The notes: generated by a model from the sequence alone, not told the origin. A stretch of 64,000 bases of DNA from Paenibacillus sp. JNUCC-31 (GCF_014844075.1 NZ_CP062165.1:4588001-4652000); one strand, 5' to 3'; shown: positions 1-7,950, counted from the first letter of the stretch. Numbers and translations are program-made.

Positions 1-2
1 TT

Positions 3-254
3 TATCTAGGTCTCATTGTGGCTATATTGTATATTCTCAAAGATTTTTTCTTAACCAATAAACTTTCTTACAAAACGAGTTCTACTATTTTATTGATATT
101 TCTAGCTGTTACTATAGTCGCGCATTTTATATTTTCCGTCTTAATTATGGACAAAGGTTTTTTTGATAACAATTATATTGTTTTTTTAGGATTAATTTAT
201 TTGTTAGTATGGATTCGTCTAATGTACACCAATAAATCTAAACAAAGGGCATAG
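3..254 (+). CDS. Small membrane protein, 5' end probably outside window
   Basis: The reading frame is open to the left edge of the window, so the true start may lie upstream; a GTG at 18 is the first in-window start candidate but has no good ribosome binding site. The visible part has two hydrophobic stretches (one after the motif KTSSTILLIF, one around YIVFLGLIYLLVWIR) and ends in a basic tail. It lies 80 bases upstream of a sactipeptide precursor on the same strand. Small two-helix membrane proteins in such loci often give self-immunity or belong to a transporter, but nothing in the sequence proves a role here. Confidence 0.5.
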   Translation, partial: YLGLIVAILYILKDFFLTNKLSYKTSSTILLIFLAVTIVAHFIFSVLIMDKGFFDNNYIVFLGLIYLLVWIRLMYTNKSKQRA

Positions 255-334
255 AAGGAAATTTTCAAAATGATTTTAAAGCTCTACTAAGTGGAATTTT
301 AAAATAAATAATAACACGGAAATGAGGTGATCGC

Positions 335-499
335 ATGTCAGAGATTACGAATTCCGATGTTACTCCAACTTGGAGTAAATGTACAACTGGTTGTTTAGTG
401 TGTGTAGGGACTTGTGTTGCCGACGGCCCAGTCCCATTGGTTGATGTAGCAGGTGCCATTATAGCTTCTGAATCACTTGACTGGTTTAATAATCACTAG
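335..499 (+). CDS. Sactipeptide (subtilosin/thurincin-like) bacteriocin precursor
   Basis: This encodes a 54-residue peptide with an ideal ribosome binding site (GAGGTGAT) just before the ATG. The first half is a short leader and the core holds four cysteines, C-x3-C-x2-C-x3-C, followed by VADGPVPLVDVAGAII. That stretch closely follows the subtilosin A core (LVDGPIPDFEIAGATG), while the WSKC...CLVC part recalls thurincin H. In sactipeptides such cysteines are joined by a radical SAM enzyme to alpha-carbons of later residues, giving a hairpin bacteriocin that acts on membranes of related Gram-positives. The peptide is too short for usual gene callers. The tail SESLDWFNNH is more polar than in subtilosin. 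The gene itself looks intact, but its maturase and exporter nearby are broken, so it is probably no longer matured unless enzymes elsewhere act on it. Confidence 0.75.
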   Translation: MSEITNSDVTPTWSKCTTGCLVCVGTCVADGPVPLVDVAGAIIASESLDWFNNH

Positions 500-533
500 T
501 GAAAGGAATGTATTTTGGGTTGGCTCTGCGTTA

Positions 534-556
534 GTCAGCTATTCTGCGGGGCTGAC
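534..556 (+). promoter_or_regulatory. Hairpin between precursor and maturase remnant
   Basis: GTCAGC (534-539) pairs with GCTGAC (551-556) around an 11-base loop, 35 bases after the precursor stop. There is no T-run behind it. Hairpins in this place commonly let the precursor be made in excess over the maturase by partial termination or mRNA processing; that role is inferred. Confidence 0.4.
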
Positions 557-618
557 CCTCACCTTAATTAAGGAGGTAAAACCAAAGTGAACGTAAAGCT
601 TAGCTTTGGTTACTGCTC

Positions 619-786
619 ATGAAAAGGGGATTTTATTTTTCAACCAAGAAGAATAACTACTTTTACGATGATATAACAGGAAATGTTGATATAGTCAGAG
701 ATGATTTACCTGAAAATGCTATTGTTTATGGAGATTCTAAATATACTCCATCAAATGTCGACACAATGGAAATCGAATATTCGTGA
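619..786 (+). pseudogene. 5' stump of probable radical SAM sactipeptide maturase
   Basis: An ATG at 619 opens a 55-codon frame with the sequence YFYDDITGNV about 14 residues in, the kind of YYDD-TGN segment that starts the precursor-binding domain of several radical SAM peptide maturases. The frame reads normally up to about residue 47 (position ~758) and then enters the IS30 element and stops at 784-786. None of the catalytic part (CxxxCxxC) remains. A strong site AGGAGG (571-576) precedes a GTG at 587 that opens only an 11-codon peptide ending in ATGA overlap with the ATG at 619, so the original start may have been translationally coupled or shifted by one base. Position just after the precursor supports the maturase reading; with so few residues the family call stays tentative. 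Confidence 0.5.
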
Positions 787-1703
787 GCGGTTCTCCAACC
801 CAAGCATTTTCGTGGTCTGTGATTCATTAGATCGAGTGAATGGGCGAGATCTTCATCGTCCACTTGAGCGAGATCGGTACCTTTAGGGAAAAACTCTCGA
901 AGCAACCCGTTTGCATTCTCGTTGGAACCGCGTTGCCAAGACGAATACGGATCAGCAAAATAAACGTGCAGGTTATGGGTCGTTTCCAGATTGGCATAGC
1001 ATGCAAACTCCTTTCCTCGATCAGCCGTAGCTGTGAGGAAGGTCCCTGTAGGGTACTGTGAGATAGCTACACCGAGCGCAATCTCCATCGACAACGCGGT
1101 ACGGTCGGGCATGAGAACAGCGGTATATAGGCGTGTTTTGCGTTCAATCAACGTCGCTACGCAGCCTTTACTTTTCCCACGACCCGATACGACGGTATCC
1201 AGTTCCCAGTGTCCAAACGTTTCACGGGAACGAACCTCTTTGGGGCGATCTGAAATGGATTGACCAATAGCGAATTTACCGCGAGTTTCTGCGGGTTTCT
1301 GGCGCTTCCCCTTGTGCCGAAGAACCTGTAATACACCTCGAACCAAGCGCCCAGCGTAGATCCAGCGATAGATGGTTTTGAAGGAGACTACACGCCGGCC
1401 TTCGGTACGGAAGCGTTGAGTGATCTGTTCCGGAGACCACGTTGCCTCCAGCTTTTCCTCCAGTGAAGCAGCCAAGCTGTCTGACCATTTACCTGGAGAG
1501 ACAGAGGCTTTACGACGCTCCTCATAAGCGTTCTGAGCGTGTTCTGCCTGATAGGGTTGTGATGAAGTAGCACGATCTAGTTCACGGCAAATCGTGGATG
1601 AGTGCCTTCCCAGCTCTTTTGCAATGGCTCTTGAGCTTTTTCCTTGTCTGTGGAGGATTTCTAGCTTGCTGCGTTCGATTATGCTAAGATGTGAATAACT
1701 CAT
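726..1703 (-). CDS. IS30-family transposase
   Basis: A 325-residue DDE transposase that cuts and joins the IS ends. The N-terminus (SHLSIIERSKLEIL, then GKSSRAIAKELGRHSSTICREL) is the helix-turn-helix pair that binds the terminal repeats. The integrase core follows with HWELDTVV (first Asp), TADRGKEFACY (second Asp) and SSWQRGSNENANGLLREFFPKGTD, whose NENxNGxxR signature holds the catalytic Glu. The protein should end soon after RPRKCLGWRTAHE; here the frame runs on for about 17 unrelated residues and stops in the maturase stump, showing that the left IS end is altered. The catalytic core is complete, so the protein could still be active if the ends are. Confidence 0.92.
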   Translation of the reverse strand: MSYSHLSIIERSKLEILHRQGKSSRAIAKELGRHSSTICRELDRATSSQPYQAEHAQNAYEERRKASVSPGKWSDSLAASLEEKLEATWSPEQITQRFRTEGRRVVSFKTIYRWIYAGRLVRGVLQVLRHKGKRQKPAETRGKFAIGQSISDRPKEVRSRETFGHWELDTVVSGRGKSKGCVATLIERKTRLYTAVLMPDRTALSMEIALGVAISQYPTGTFLTATADRGKEFACYANLETTHNLHVYFADPYSSWQRGSNENANGLLREFFPKGTDLAQVDDEDLAHSLDLMNHRPRKCLGWRTAHEYSISIVSTFDGVYLESP

Positions 1704-1805
1704 GGACTGATTCTCCTTGTGTGAATGCTTGTGTGGTAACTTTCATTCTACACGAATCAGGCTATGAGCCATTTTTTATTTACAGTAGGTGTCGCACTTC
1801 ATATT
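755..1805. mobile_element. IS30-family insertion sequence with decayed left end
   Basis: The element carries one transposase on the minus strand. Its right end shows GTGTCGCACTTCATATTAC starting at 1789, typical of IS30-family terminal repeats; the left end has CGACAC at 759-764 as the inverted partner, but homology fades directly outside it. The flanks do not rejoin into one gene: to the left is a maturase stump, to the right the inside of an ABC exporter. So this is not a simple insertion; DNA between the two genes has been lost next to the element. The outer limits given are estimates. Confidence 0.7.
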
Positions 1806-3138
1806 ACAATCCGTCAATAAAAAAGAAAAAGGCTATCTGATGTCAAGAATTTCAGAGAGTTCGAATGTTTCTAATTTATTTTCCCCATCCATGATTAATA
1901 TGGTAGTAGGAGTTTTCGATTTTGTTATTTCTTTGATGATGATATTCAAAATTAACCTTTACTTATCTTTAGTTGTTGTGATCATGCTCCCCTTTTATGT
2001 TGTCCTTTCTGTTTACTTTTCAAGTAGAATAAAAAAATCAGTCACTCAAATGAATGAGGATTCCGCAATCATGGCAGGTGGAGTATTTGAGACAATTAAT
2101 TCTATAGAAGAGATTAAAATACTAGATTTGAAAACAATTCAAATGAATAAAGTTGAGAAATTATCCAAAATTGTAAAAGAATCCATTGTAAATATGAATC
2201 GAAATTTAAATTTTTACTTTGAGAATTTTTCTTTTATGAGTGCATTCATTGGTACAGGAATTTTATACTTATCCGGGCTTCTAATCATAGATCATGCTTT
2301 TACTATCGGGAGTTACATAGCTTTCACAGGTTACTTGTCCAGAATATTAGGAAACCTTCAAGTCTACTCAACAGCTGGTATTACTATTCAACCCATACTT
2401 GTAAGCATTCGAAGAATTCAAGAATTTCTTGGCTATGGTGATGAAGGAGATGAAAGAGACAGGAATCTTATTGGTGGTATAGAAAAAATTGAATTTATAA
2501 ATGTTAGTTTTAATTATGCAGACAAACGGGAAGTCATTAGAAATTTTAATCAGACAATTATCAAAGGGGAGACCATTTTGATTCTGGGGTCTAACGGATC
2601 AGGGAAATCAACTTTAATTAAATTATTATTAGGTCTGTATAATCCCAGTGATGGTCAAATCATGCTTAATGATGTTGATCTTACTAAAATTAAGCTGAAT
2701 GATCTAAGGGAAAAGATAGGCGTAGTTTCTCAAAATATTCATTTATTTAAGGGAACCATACTAGATAATATACTTCTAGGGAGTGATGATTCTAAGTTGA
2801 GTTATTTAAATAAGCTCATTAAAGATTATAACTTAGATGTATTCTTGAATTTCGAAAATAAGTTGGATACCGAAATAGGAAACGGAGGAAGTAATTTATC
2901 TGGGGGGCAAAAACAATTAATTGGCTTCTTAAGAGCTCTTGTTTTACAAAAAGAAATTCTTATTCTGGATGAGCCGACTTCGGCTTTAGATACAGCAGTC
3001 AAGGAATGTGTTATCGACATTATAAAAAATAGATCCATCGCAAATATTACCATAATTATTTCCCATGATCCTAGTTTTTATTTTATCGATAATAAAATTT
3101 ATATGAATAAGAACTTTGAAGGTATGGTGGCGAAATAA
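1789..3138 (+). CDS. 5'-truncated ABC exporter (membrane + ATPase domains)
   Basis: The frame begins with a GTG that lies in the right end of the IS30 element; the first ten or so codons are IS-derived or junction sequence. The gene sequence proper starts near KKEKGYLMSRISESSNV, which in ABC exporters is the coupling helix region after the second membrane helix. Transmembrane helices 3-6 remain (residues ~30-200), then a full ATPase domain: Walker A LGSNGSGKST (~260), Q-loop VSQN, signature LSGGQ (~370), Walker B ILILDEPTSALD and switch His in IISHDP. Any N-terminal peptidase domain and helices 1-2 are gone, so transport is unlikely. It was probably the exporter for the sactipeptide. AT-rich codon use sets it apart from the rest of the window. 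Confidence 0.8.
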   Translation: MSHFILQSVNKKEKGYLMSRISESSNVSNLFSPSMINMVVGVFDFVISLMMIFKINLYLSLVVVIMLPFYVVLSVYFSSRIKKSVTQMNEDSAIMAGGVFETINSIEEIKILDLKTIQMNKVEKLSKIVKESIVNMNRNLNFYFENFSFMSAFIGTGILYLSGLLIIDHAFTIGSYIAFTGYLSRILGNLQVYSTAGITIQPILVSIRRIQEFLGYGDEGDERDRNLIGGIEKIEFINVSFNYADKREVIRNFNQTIIKGETILILGSNGSGKSTLIKLLLGLYNPSDGQIMLNDVDLTKIKLNDLREKIGVVSQNIHLFKGTILDNILLGSDDSKLSYLNKLIKDYNLDVFLNFENKLDTEIGNGGSNLSGGQKQLIGFLRALVLQKEILILDEPTSALDTAVKECVIDIIKNRSIANITIIISHDPSFYFIDNKIYMNKNFEGMVAK

Positions 3139-3300
3139 AGGATCAAACTAACGATCAGAGGCTGACAATATAGGTCAACAAATTGGATGGTTAGAGGAAT
3201 TCTGGAGCAAAGAGTTGGTTTTAAACTTTTGATCTATATTAAATTAACGATTCAAAAAAAAGGAAAAGTAAAACGTTGGAACGTTAAAGTATTGGAAAAA

Positions 3301-3356
3301 AACCTTTGGATGCATTCCGAATCCATGAAGAATACAACCAAAGGTTCTTTGTTTTG
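3301..3356. terminator. Bidirectional terminator between ABC exporter and MerR gene
   Basis: AACCTTTGG (3301-3309) pairs with CCAAAGGTT (3338-3346), with a smaller GGAT/ATCC hairpin inside the loop, followed by a T-rich run on the plus strand and by a run of A before it, which is a T-run for the minus-strand gene. It can end both converging genes. The remaining bases between 3139 and 3300 hold no gene that I can support. Confidence 0.6.
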
Positions 3357-3402
3357 TTTGGACTGAAACCTCCCACATATTTCGTTAGGCATAGAAAAAA
3401 TC

Positions 3403-4170
3403 TTATACTTCCTCACCCTCCACAAAAACCATAATCGCCCGATACAAAAATTCCAAGAATTCCGCATCGCCAAACTGATCAAAATAACCCGCGTATCGAC
3501 GATCCGTCGTATAGGCCTCCGCAATACATCTCAGAATCTCAGCATCACAGACCATGAACTGTTCCAGGCAACTCTTCCATTCACGCACTAAGGCTTGTAC
3601 CTCACCAGAAGCAGGAGACAACTCCTGATGCTTCGCCAATTCCCGAAATACCTGCTCCATGTTGACCGAAAACTGCTGGTAGGCTTGTTCTTGTTCTTCC
3701 ACTGACAACTGGCCCATATTAGCTTTGAATTCCTGATATTTCTTTGTATCCCCGTAAACGAACTTCGCCTCGGATTCATATTGTTCTTGAATGGACAGGA
3801 TGGGGGAGTCGCCAAACAGATTGAGTTGAGCGATATCCGTTCCATCCACATACTCGTCCAACTGGCCGATGATCGTTTCGAGCTTTTGTTTTCGTTGAAC
3901 GAGCGTACTGCGATGCTCTCTTAGAATATCTTTCTGTTCTTCTTTGGAAAGCTGCATCATAGCTGCAATGTCTTTCAATGAGAAATTCATTTCTTTGAAC
4001 AACAGAATCATTTGCAGATTCCCCAGTGCTTCCTGATCGTAATACCGATAGCCATTGCCCTCGACTTTGCTCGGTTTTAATAGATCCGTTCTATCATAAT
4101 AATGTAATGCGCGTTTGGTGATGCCGGTAATCTGAATGATATCTTTAACGGTGAAGTACGGTGTCTTCAT
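3403..4170 (-). CDS. MerR-family regulator with TipAS-like sensor domain
   Basis: A 255-residue transcription activator. The N-terminal winged helix is clear: YFTVKDIIQITGITKRALHYYDRTDLL, then GYRYYDQEALGNLQMILLFKEMNFSL, followed by a dimerisation helix (~75-115) and a C-terminal helical domain (~125-255) of the TipAS type, which in relatives binds hydrophobic antibiotics or peptides. I start it at the ATG at 4170, since MKTPYFTVKD is where relatives begin; the frame is open 11 codons further. The gene overlaps the end of the upstream DUF2268 gene by 26 bases, so the two are co-transcribed and translation is probably coupled. The ligand cannot be told from sequence. Confidence 0.88.
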   Translation of the reverse strand: MKTPYFTVKDIIQITGITKRALHYYDRTDLLKPSKVEGNGYRYYDQEALGNLQMILLFKEMNFSLKDIAAMMQLSKEEQKDILREHRSTLVQRKQKLETIIGQLDEYVDGTDIAQLNLFGDSPILSIQEQYESEAKFVYGDTKKYQEFKANMGQLSVEEQEQAYQQFSVNMEQVFRELAKHQELSPASGEVQALVREWKSCLEQFMVCDAEILRCIAEAYTTDRRYAGYFDQFGDAEFLEFLYRAIMVFVEGEEV

Positions 4171-5071
4171 TCCAAAAGTCCTTTGTTTCCGCAAGGATGT
4201 CACTTGCCGGAGTGATAGTTGCTTCGGTAATCGATTTGCCTGTTTTGTTCAAATAATATTGGATTAAGTGATAGCCGCAGGCATAACCAGCAGCATATGG
4301 CATCCCTACGGGAGTGAAGTTTTGCATCTTCGCAAGTTCATCGCCGTACAGATACGGATTCATCTGGTCAAAACCGGTGACATGCAGCTGGTCTTTCATT
4401 TTTGGCTTGATTATGGTATTCAATGTTTCCATATTCGTTTTGGATACCCAGGGTCCTAGTAACTCTTCTCCATACAAAGATGTCGCAAAGTTCTCGGCCA
4501 ACCCCTCACTAACAACCATTTCTCCAAGCGTAATCTGTGGATTCCACTGGATAAATTGATATCTCACATTATGATTGCATTCATGAGCTAACACGGATTG
4601 CATACGTGGTAAAGTATACGCACCCGGAATCAGGTTCGCCATAATATAACCAGGGATGCCGCCATCTCCACATATGCCTTCATTCATTTGTAGCGACGGG
4701 CTGTTCTGATCCCCCAATAAAATCGTGTACAGATATTCGGAGACCGGTAGTTCAATCCCGTGATCAGTAAAGGTGGAAAAGCTTGTTGTAACGGCTTCAT
4801 GACACTTTTGCCAAAATGCTTCAGACGAGATCGCTGCTAACGGTTCGTTAATCTCAGTTGTTATATCTGCGGGAGCGATATTCATGAAATTGTTCATCAT
4901 AATCACGTCGAAGCCGTTAGGCTCACTGGATCGAAACGGAATCTGTTGAATGTTCCACTTGTTCATAAATGGACCCATCATATGCTCGCGATATAGCTCC
5001 AACTTCTCATCGGGTGCGGCCTTGATGATCTCTTCATAGATTTTATCCGAGCGTAATGCGGTAATCTTCAT
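4145..5071 (-). CDS. DUF2268 family putative zinc protease
   Basis: A cytoplasmic protein of 308 residues with no signal peptide. It has the sequence SVLAHECNHNVRYQF, an HExxH zinc-binding motif, followed about 30 residues later by VSEGLAENFATSLYG, whose Glu would be the third ligand as in gluzincin-type peptidases. This is the layout of the DUF2268 'predicted Zn-dependent protease' family; no substrate is known to me. The start is set at 5071 because AAGGAGA lies seven bases before that ATG; an ATG six codons upstream contains this site and is unlikely. It overlaps the MerR/TipAS regulator downstream, which suggests that the regulator controls this gene. Confidence 0.8.
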   Translation of the reverse strand: MKITALRSDKIYEEIIKAAPDEKLELYREHMMGPFMNKWNIQQIPFRSSEPNGFDVIMMNNFMNIAPADITTEINEPLAAISSEAFWQKCHEAVTTSFSTFTDHGIELPVSEYLYTILLGDQNSPSLQMNEGICGDGGIPGYIMANLIPGAYTLPRMQSVLAHECNHNVRYQFIQWNPQITLGEMVVSEGLAENFATSLYGEELLGPWVSKTNMETLNTIIKPKMKDQLHVTGFDQMNPYLYGDELAKMQNFTPVGMPYAAGYACGYHLIQYYLNKTGKSITEATITPASDILAETKDFWNEDTVLHR

Positions 5072-5300
5072 CTTTAATCTCTCCTTCATGTTAGCTTGAG
5101 TTCATTATCAAGTATGACCTTACGTTACAGTCAAGGAGGATTTGCCTTGTGGTACCTTAATTTTAACAGGTGAGTGGAATAATTAACCAAATAGGTGATT
5201 TACTAATTGTTACAATTTTGGTTCTATTCCTTGAAGCTTTGAGACAGAACTGAAACCCGCATCAAAGTTCCTTATTATATAATGCTTTTAAATTGGAAAA

Positions 5301-5319
5301 ACACCCCACAAAGGGGTGT
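5301..5319 (-). terminator. Terminator of the lysozyme-like gene
   Basis: ACACCCC (5301-5307) and GGGGTGT (5313-5319) form a GC-rich hairpin; read on the minus strand it is followed by a run of T. It sits 14 bases beyond the stop of the minus-strand gene at 5334. Confidence 0.75.
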
Positions 5320-5333
5320 CCACTTTTACCGTA

Positions 5334-6053
5334 TTAAAAGTTGGTCGAGTATGACAATCCAAATGTTGAAATGTTATAACTTTTTCCGTGTACGGTGCCT
5401 GATCCGTTACGGATCGCTGTTCTACGGGCAATCGGATCTGAGCCGCTAACTCCTTTCAAGACAGAATACAATCGGTCTTTGTCGGGATAACGACCTGTCT
5501 CGCCCATATCTCTCCATGCTTTTTCGAGAGATGTAATTTCGGAAATAATGGAGCTTTCTCCGGAAAGGCTCCAGGACTGCACGGAATGATCGAATAAGAA
5601 TGCAAGCCCCTGCGTGCTAATAATGCCGAATTTGCCAGCGAAGGTGATGGCACGATTAAAATAACTTTCGGCGTATTTACGCTGAAGTGCCTGGTTCGCA
5701 GACTTTGCCCCCATGGACTCAAACAGTGTCTTCCACTCGGATACCACATTACCACCACTTGTTGAGATACTTTCACCCCAAGCAATTTGCTGTGATTTTG
5801 TTTTGTTGTTGACCACATCTTTCAGAGTCGCGGCTTTGGAGGTACCGAAGACGGCTTTGAACTCGGTGTCATTGTTCTGGATGTACTCCTTCAGTAGAGG
5901 TTGCAAAGTACCTTGTCCAAAATTGTACTGAATGATACCAAAGGAAAGTCCCTGTCCATCAAAATTACCAGTAACGTTCGAATATCCATTGTTGCCTTCA
6001 AAGAATCCGGTATTTCTCAACAATTTGTCTTTCAAGCTGTCTGTAAGTGCCAT
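5334..6053 (-). CDS. Possible lysozyme/chitosanase-like protein of unknown family
   Basis: A 239-residue protein without signal peptide or membrane segment. The N-terminal part has FFEGNNGYSNVTGNFDGQG and then LSFGIIQYNFGQGTLQPLL. An acidic residue followed by a G-x-x-Q-x-N-F-G-Q-G segment resembles the active-site regions of lysozyme-fold glycan hydrolases, but I do not recognise the family and the match is short. The middle is helical with FLFDHSVQSWS, and the C-terminus (ARRTAIRNGSGTVHGKSYN) is like the ends of some muramidases. A good ribosome binding site (AAGGAGATGAAG) supports the ATG at 6053. It is transcribed away from the gene at 6137, sharing a short promoter region. Function is open. 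Confidence 0.6.
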   Translation of the reverse strand: MALTDSLKDKLLRNTGFFEGNNGYSNVTGNFDGQGLSFGIIQYNFGQGTLQPLLKEYIQNNDTEFKAVFGTSKAATLKDVVNNKTKSQQIAWGESISTSGGNVVSEWKTLFESMGAKSANQALQRKYAESYFNRAITFAGKFGIISTQGLAFLFDHSVQSWSLSGESSIISEITSLEKAWRDMGETGRYPDKDRLYSVLKGVSGSDPIARRTAIRNGSGTVHGKSYNISTFGLSYSTNF

Positions 6054-6136
6054 ATAACTTCATCTCCTTATGTTTGGGAATACTCATAAGGCGAACGAAG
6101 TCGACTATAAAACAACCTGAAATGAGGAAAATGGTT

Positions 6137-6898
6137 ATGAAAAAATATACGATCTTCTTCTTGCTCTTGTTCATTGTTGGTACGGGGAGTCTGGTTTGGT
6201 TGTACATAACCAACTCATCCGCGAGTGAGGCAGCTGAAACAGTTGCCACGGAGACGGAACTCCCGCATACCGAATTATCGACTTTACCTGATATCGTTGA
6301 AATCAAAAGTGAGGGGAAATCCATAAAATTATCCCTTAACGACATTCCTCAGTATAAGAATTATTTATTAAATGAAGCAGATATCCAATCGGAGATTGCT
6401 CGTACTCAATTTACGTCGTTGGATGTACCTTCTTCCGAAACGTATGCGATACTGAAATATGGCTGTGGGACCAAGGATTGTTCCACCATTTTAGTTAAAA
6501 CAGATGGAAGTAAGAGCGAAAGTCTAACCATGCCTGTCGGCATATTTCAGGATTATAAACTTTCTCCAGATCAAGGAAAGATGTTAATTCGTTATGCTTA
6601 TGATGAAGGCGGCCTGGTCCGTAGACAAATCCTTGTTGCCGTGGATCTCAAACCATTAAAAGTCATTCCGTATACATCAGCTGATCTTGAAGAGCCATTC
6701 ATGTTGAAGCCGACTTGGCCCATCATCTCATATGATTGGAATGATAATAACGAATTCACTATTGAAACGGCAGCGTTGGAAACAAGCGAGTATTCAGCAT
6801 TGAAAGACTGGTTTTCTTCCGAAAATCGCAAAACCAGGAAGGTCACGATCCGGCTGGATTCGATCAGACGCCTCGATGAATACCCAAAAGCTACTTAA
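6137..6898 (+). CDS. Membrane-anchored extracytoplasmic protein of unknown function
   Basis: A 253-residue protein with a single N-terminal hydrophobic helix (KKYTIFFLLLFIVGTGSLVWLY region) without lipobox, so it is an uncleaved anchor or a signal peptide, with the rest outside the cell. The soluble part has two cysteines in YGCGTKDCSTILV that could form a disulfide, and short beta-rich segments (LSPDQGKMLIRYAYDEGG) like TolB-type or sensor-like extracellular domains. I set the start at 6137, nine bases after GAGG; an ATG two codons earlier is too close to this site. No family was recognised. Divergent from the lysozyme-like gene. Confidence 0.6.
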   Translation: MKKYTIFFLLLFIVGTGSLVWLYITNSSASEAAETVATETELPHTELSTLPDIVEIKSEGKSIKLSLNDIPQYKNYLLNEADIQSEIARTQFTSLDVPSSETYAILKYGCGTKDCSTILVKTDGSKSESLTMPVGIFQDYKLSPDQGKMLIRYAYDEGGLVRRQILVAVDLKPLKVIPYTSADLEEPFMLKPTWPIISYDWNDNNEFTIETAALETSEYSALKDWFSSENRKTRKVTIRLDSIRRLDEYPKAT

Positions 6899-6933
6899 AA
6901 CACTCAGGTAAGCTATATCAATCTAAAAGTGAT

Positions 6934-6975
6934 AATAAGACATCGGCCTAATTGTGCTGGTGTCTTATTTTGTAT
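6934..6975 (+). terminator. Terminator after the membrane-anchored protein
   Basis: AATAAGACA (6934-6942) pairs with TGTCTTATT (6961-6969), followed by TTGTAT. Confidence 0.65.
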
Positions 6976-7026
6976 ATCTATGGATCATGGGGATAAGTAA
7001 TCCTAAAGGATGATCTTTTAGTTATT

Positions 7027-7057
7027 TTGTACGATATGGAAAAAAATATAGTATAAT
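7027..7057 (+). promoter_or_regulatory. Possible sigma-A promoter for the split sigma operon
   Basis: TTGTAC (7027-7032) and TATAAT (7052-7057) are separated by 19 bases, slightly long. They lie about 90 bases before the sigma factor start. The -10 box is perfect, the -35 box is not, so confidence is modest. Confidence 0.4.
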
Positions 7058-7145
7058 AAAGGGAACAAATGTTCTTATTAATGGTTGTTTTTTCTATTGG
7101 TAAGAACGCCTTCTTATATATAAAGATTAAAGGAGGGGGAGTCAG

Positions 7146-7778
7146 ATGAGTACCCTAGAGAAGACTAGTGATTACACAACACTTGCGGTTACTGCACAGT
7201 TTGAGGAGTACAAGCACCAAAATCCAGCGTTATTCCATAATCGGGTTGTTCTAAACTTTTTTGAGCAGGAGAAGCACCAGAAGTTACTGTTGGAGTCCTT
7301 GAGAGGGGAGGCTGGTAAGGAAGAAGAGTTAAATGAGGCGTTCCGCAAATATTTCTTTCAATTTCGATTTATCACTTATGTCACATCATCGCTCAAATTC
7401 ATGAGTATCGATCAGATGCGGCGGAATCAGCGTTATGCAGCTCGAAATGTATTGATCTATGACAGGCCATCCTCGGACGAGTCCAGTGTGTGTATCGGTG
7501 AGACGATGAGTGCCTATCAAACTTCAGCGGATATTCTACAATCGGATGAACGTTCTATGAATTTCCAAGAGGGTTTTGCTGATGAGCATGTGGAATCGGC
7601 ATTTGAGAGTTTAACGGATAAGCAGAAGCATGTCACCACGCTATATTATGGACAAGGCTACCACGATCATGAAATTGCGAGCAGGCTTCAGGTCAGCCAG
7701 CAGGCCATAGCGAAGACAAGAAATACAGCTCTGAAAAAAATGAAAACCGTAATGGAGAAAGGAGTAAGCAATGGATAA
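7146..7778 (+). CDS. Sigma-70 family factor resembling SigO (YvrI)
   Basis: A 210-residue RNA polymerase sigma factor. The C-terminal third (~155-205) is a clear region 4: FESLTDKQKHVTTLYYGQGYHDHEIASRLQVSQQAIAKTRNTALKKMK, with a helix-turn-helix for the -35 box. The N-terminal part is helical but lacks the conserved core region 2 motifs. A separate protein with a region-2-like fold is encoded two genes on, and a YvrJ peptide between them. This combination matches the Bacillus subtilis SigO-RsoA two-protein sigma, where SigO supplies -35 recognition and RsoA helps with the -10 and core binding, active in acid or cell-envelope stress. The site AGGAGG precedes the ATG. Identity as SigO is inferred from context and size. 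Confidence 0.8.
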   Translation: MSTLEKTSDYTTLAVTAQFEEYKHQNPALFHNRVVLNFFEQEKHQKLLLESLRGEAGKEEELNEAFRKYFFQFRFITYVTSSLKFMSIDQMRRNQRYAARNVLIYDRPSSDESSVCIGETMSAYQTSADILQSDERSMNFQEGFADEHVESAFESLTDKQKHVTTLYYGQGYHDHEIASRLQVSQQAIAKTRNTALKKMKTVMEKGVSNG

Positions 7779-7950
7779 TAGCTCATTTGCAACTTTTATA
7801 GGGGGAATCAGTCAGGTCGGTTTTCCCATCATGATTACATTATATTTATTTACCCGATTCGAGAAGAAGCTGGATCAACTCTCAGTGAATATCAGTACTC
7901 TTATAGAGGTAATCAAAGCGGTGATTAAAGATGAATCAAAACAAGGTTGA
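7771..7950 (+). CDS. yvrJ: YvrJ family small membrane peptide
   Basis: A 59-residue peptide with one membrane helix: FATFIGGISQVGFPIMITLYLFTRFEKKLDQL. The pattern of a glycine/proline-containing helix QVGFP-I-x5-LxxRFEKKLD is the hallmark of the YvrJ family, holin-like single-span peptides regulated by SigO in B. subtilis. Its start lies within the sigma factor gene (8-base overlap, with site AAGGAG), and its end overlaps the next gene by 20 bases, so all three are translated from one message. Its function is not established in any species that I know of. Confidence 0.8.
   Translation: MDNSSFATFIGGISQVGFPIMITLYLFTRFEKKLDQLSVNISTLIEVIKAVIKDESKQG

Noticed and set aside
265..459. Minus-strand 64-residue frame across the sactipeptide gene
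   Set aside because: It is the reverse of the precursor and lacks a ribosome site; the plus-strand peptide has family motifs and a strong site.
840..1263. Plus-strand open frames inside the IS30 element
   Set aside because: They run antisense to a transposase with all catalytic motifs and have no ribosome binding sites.
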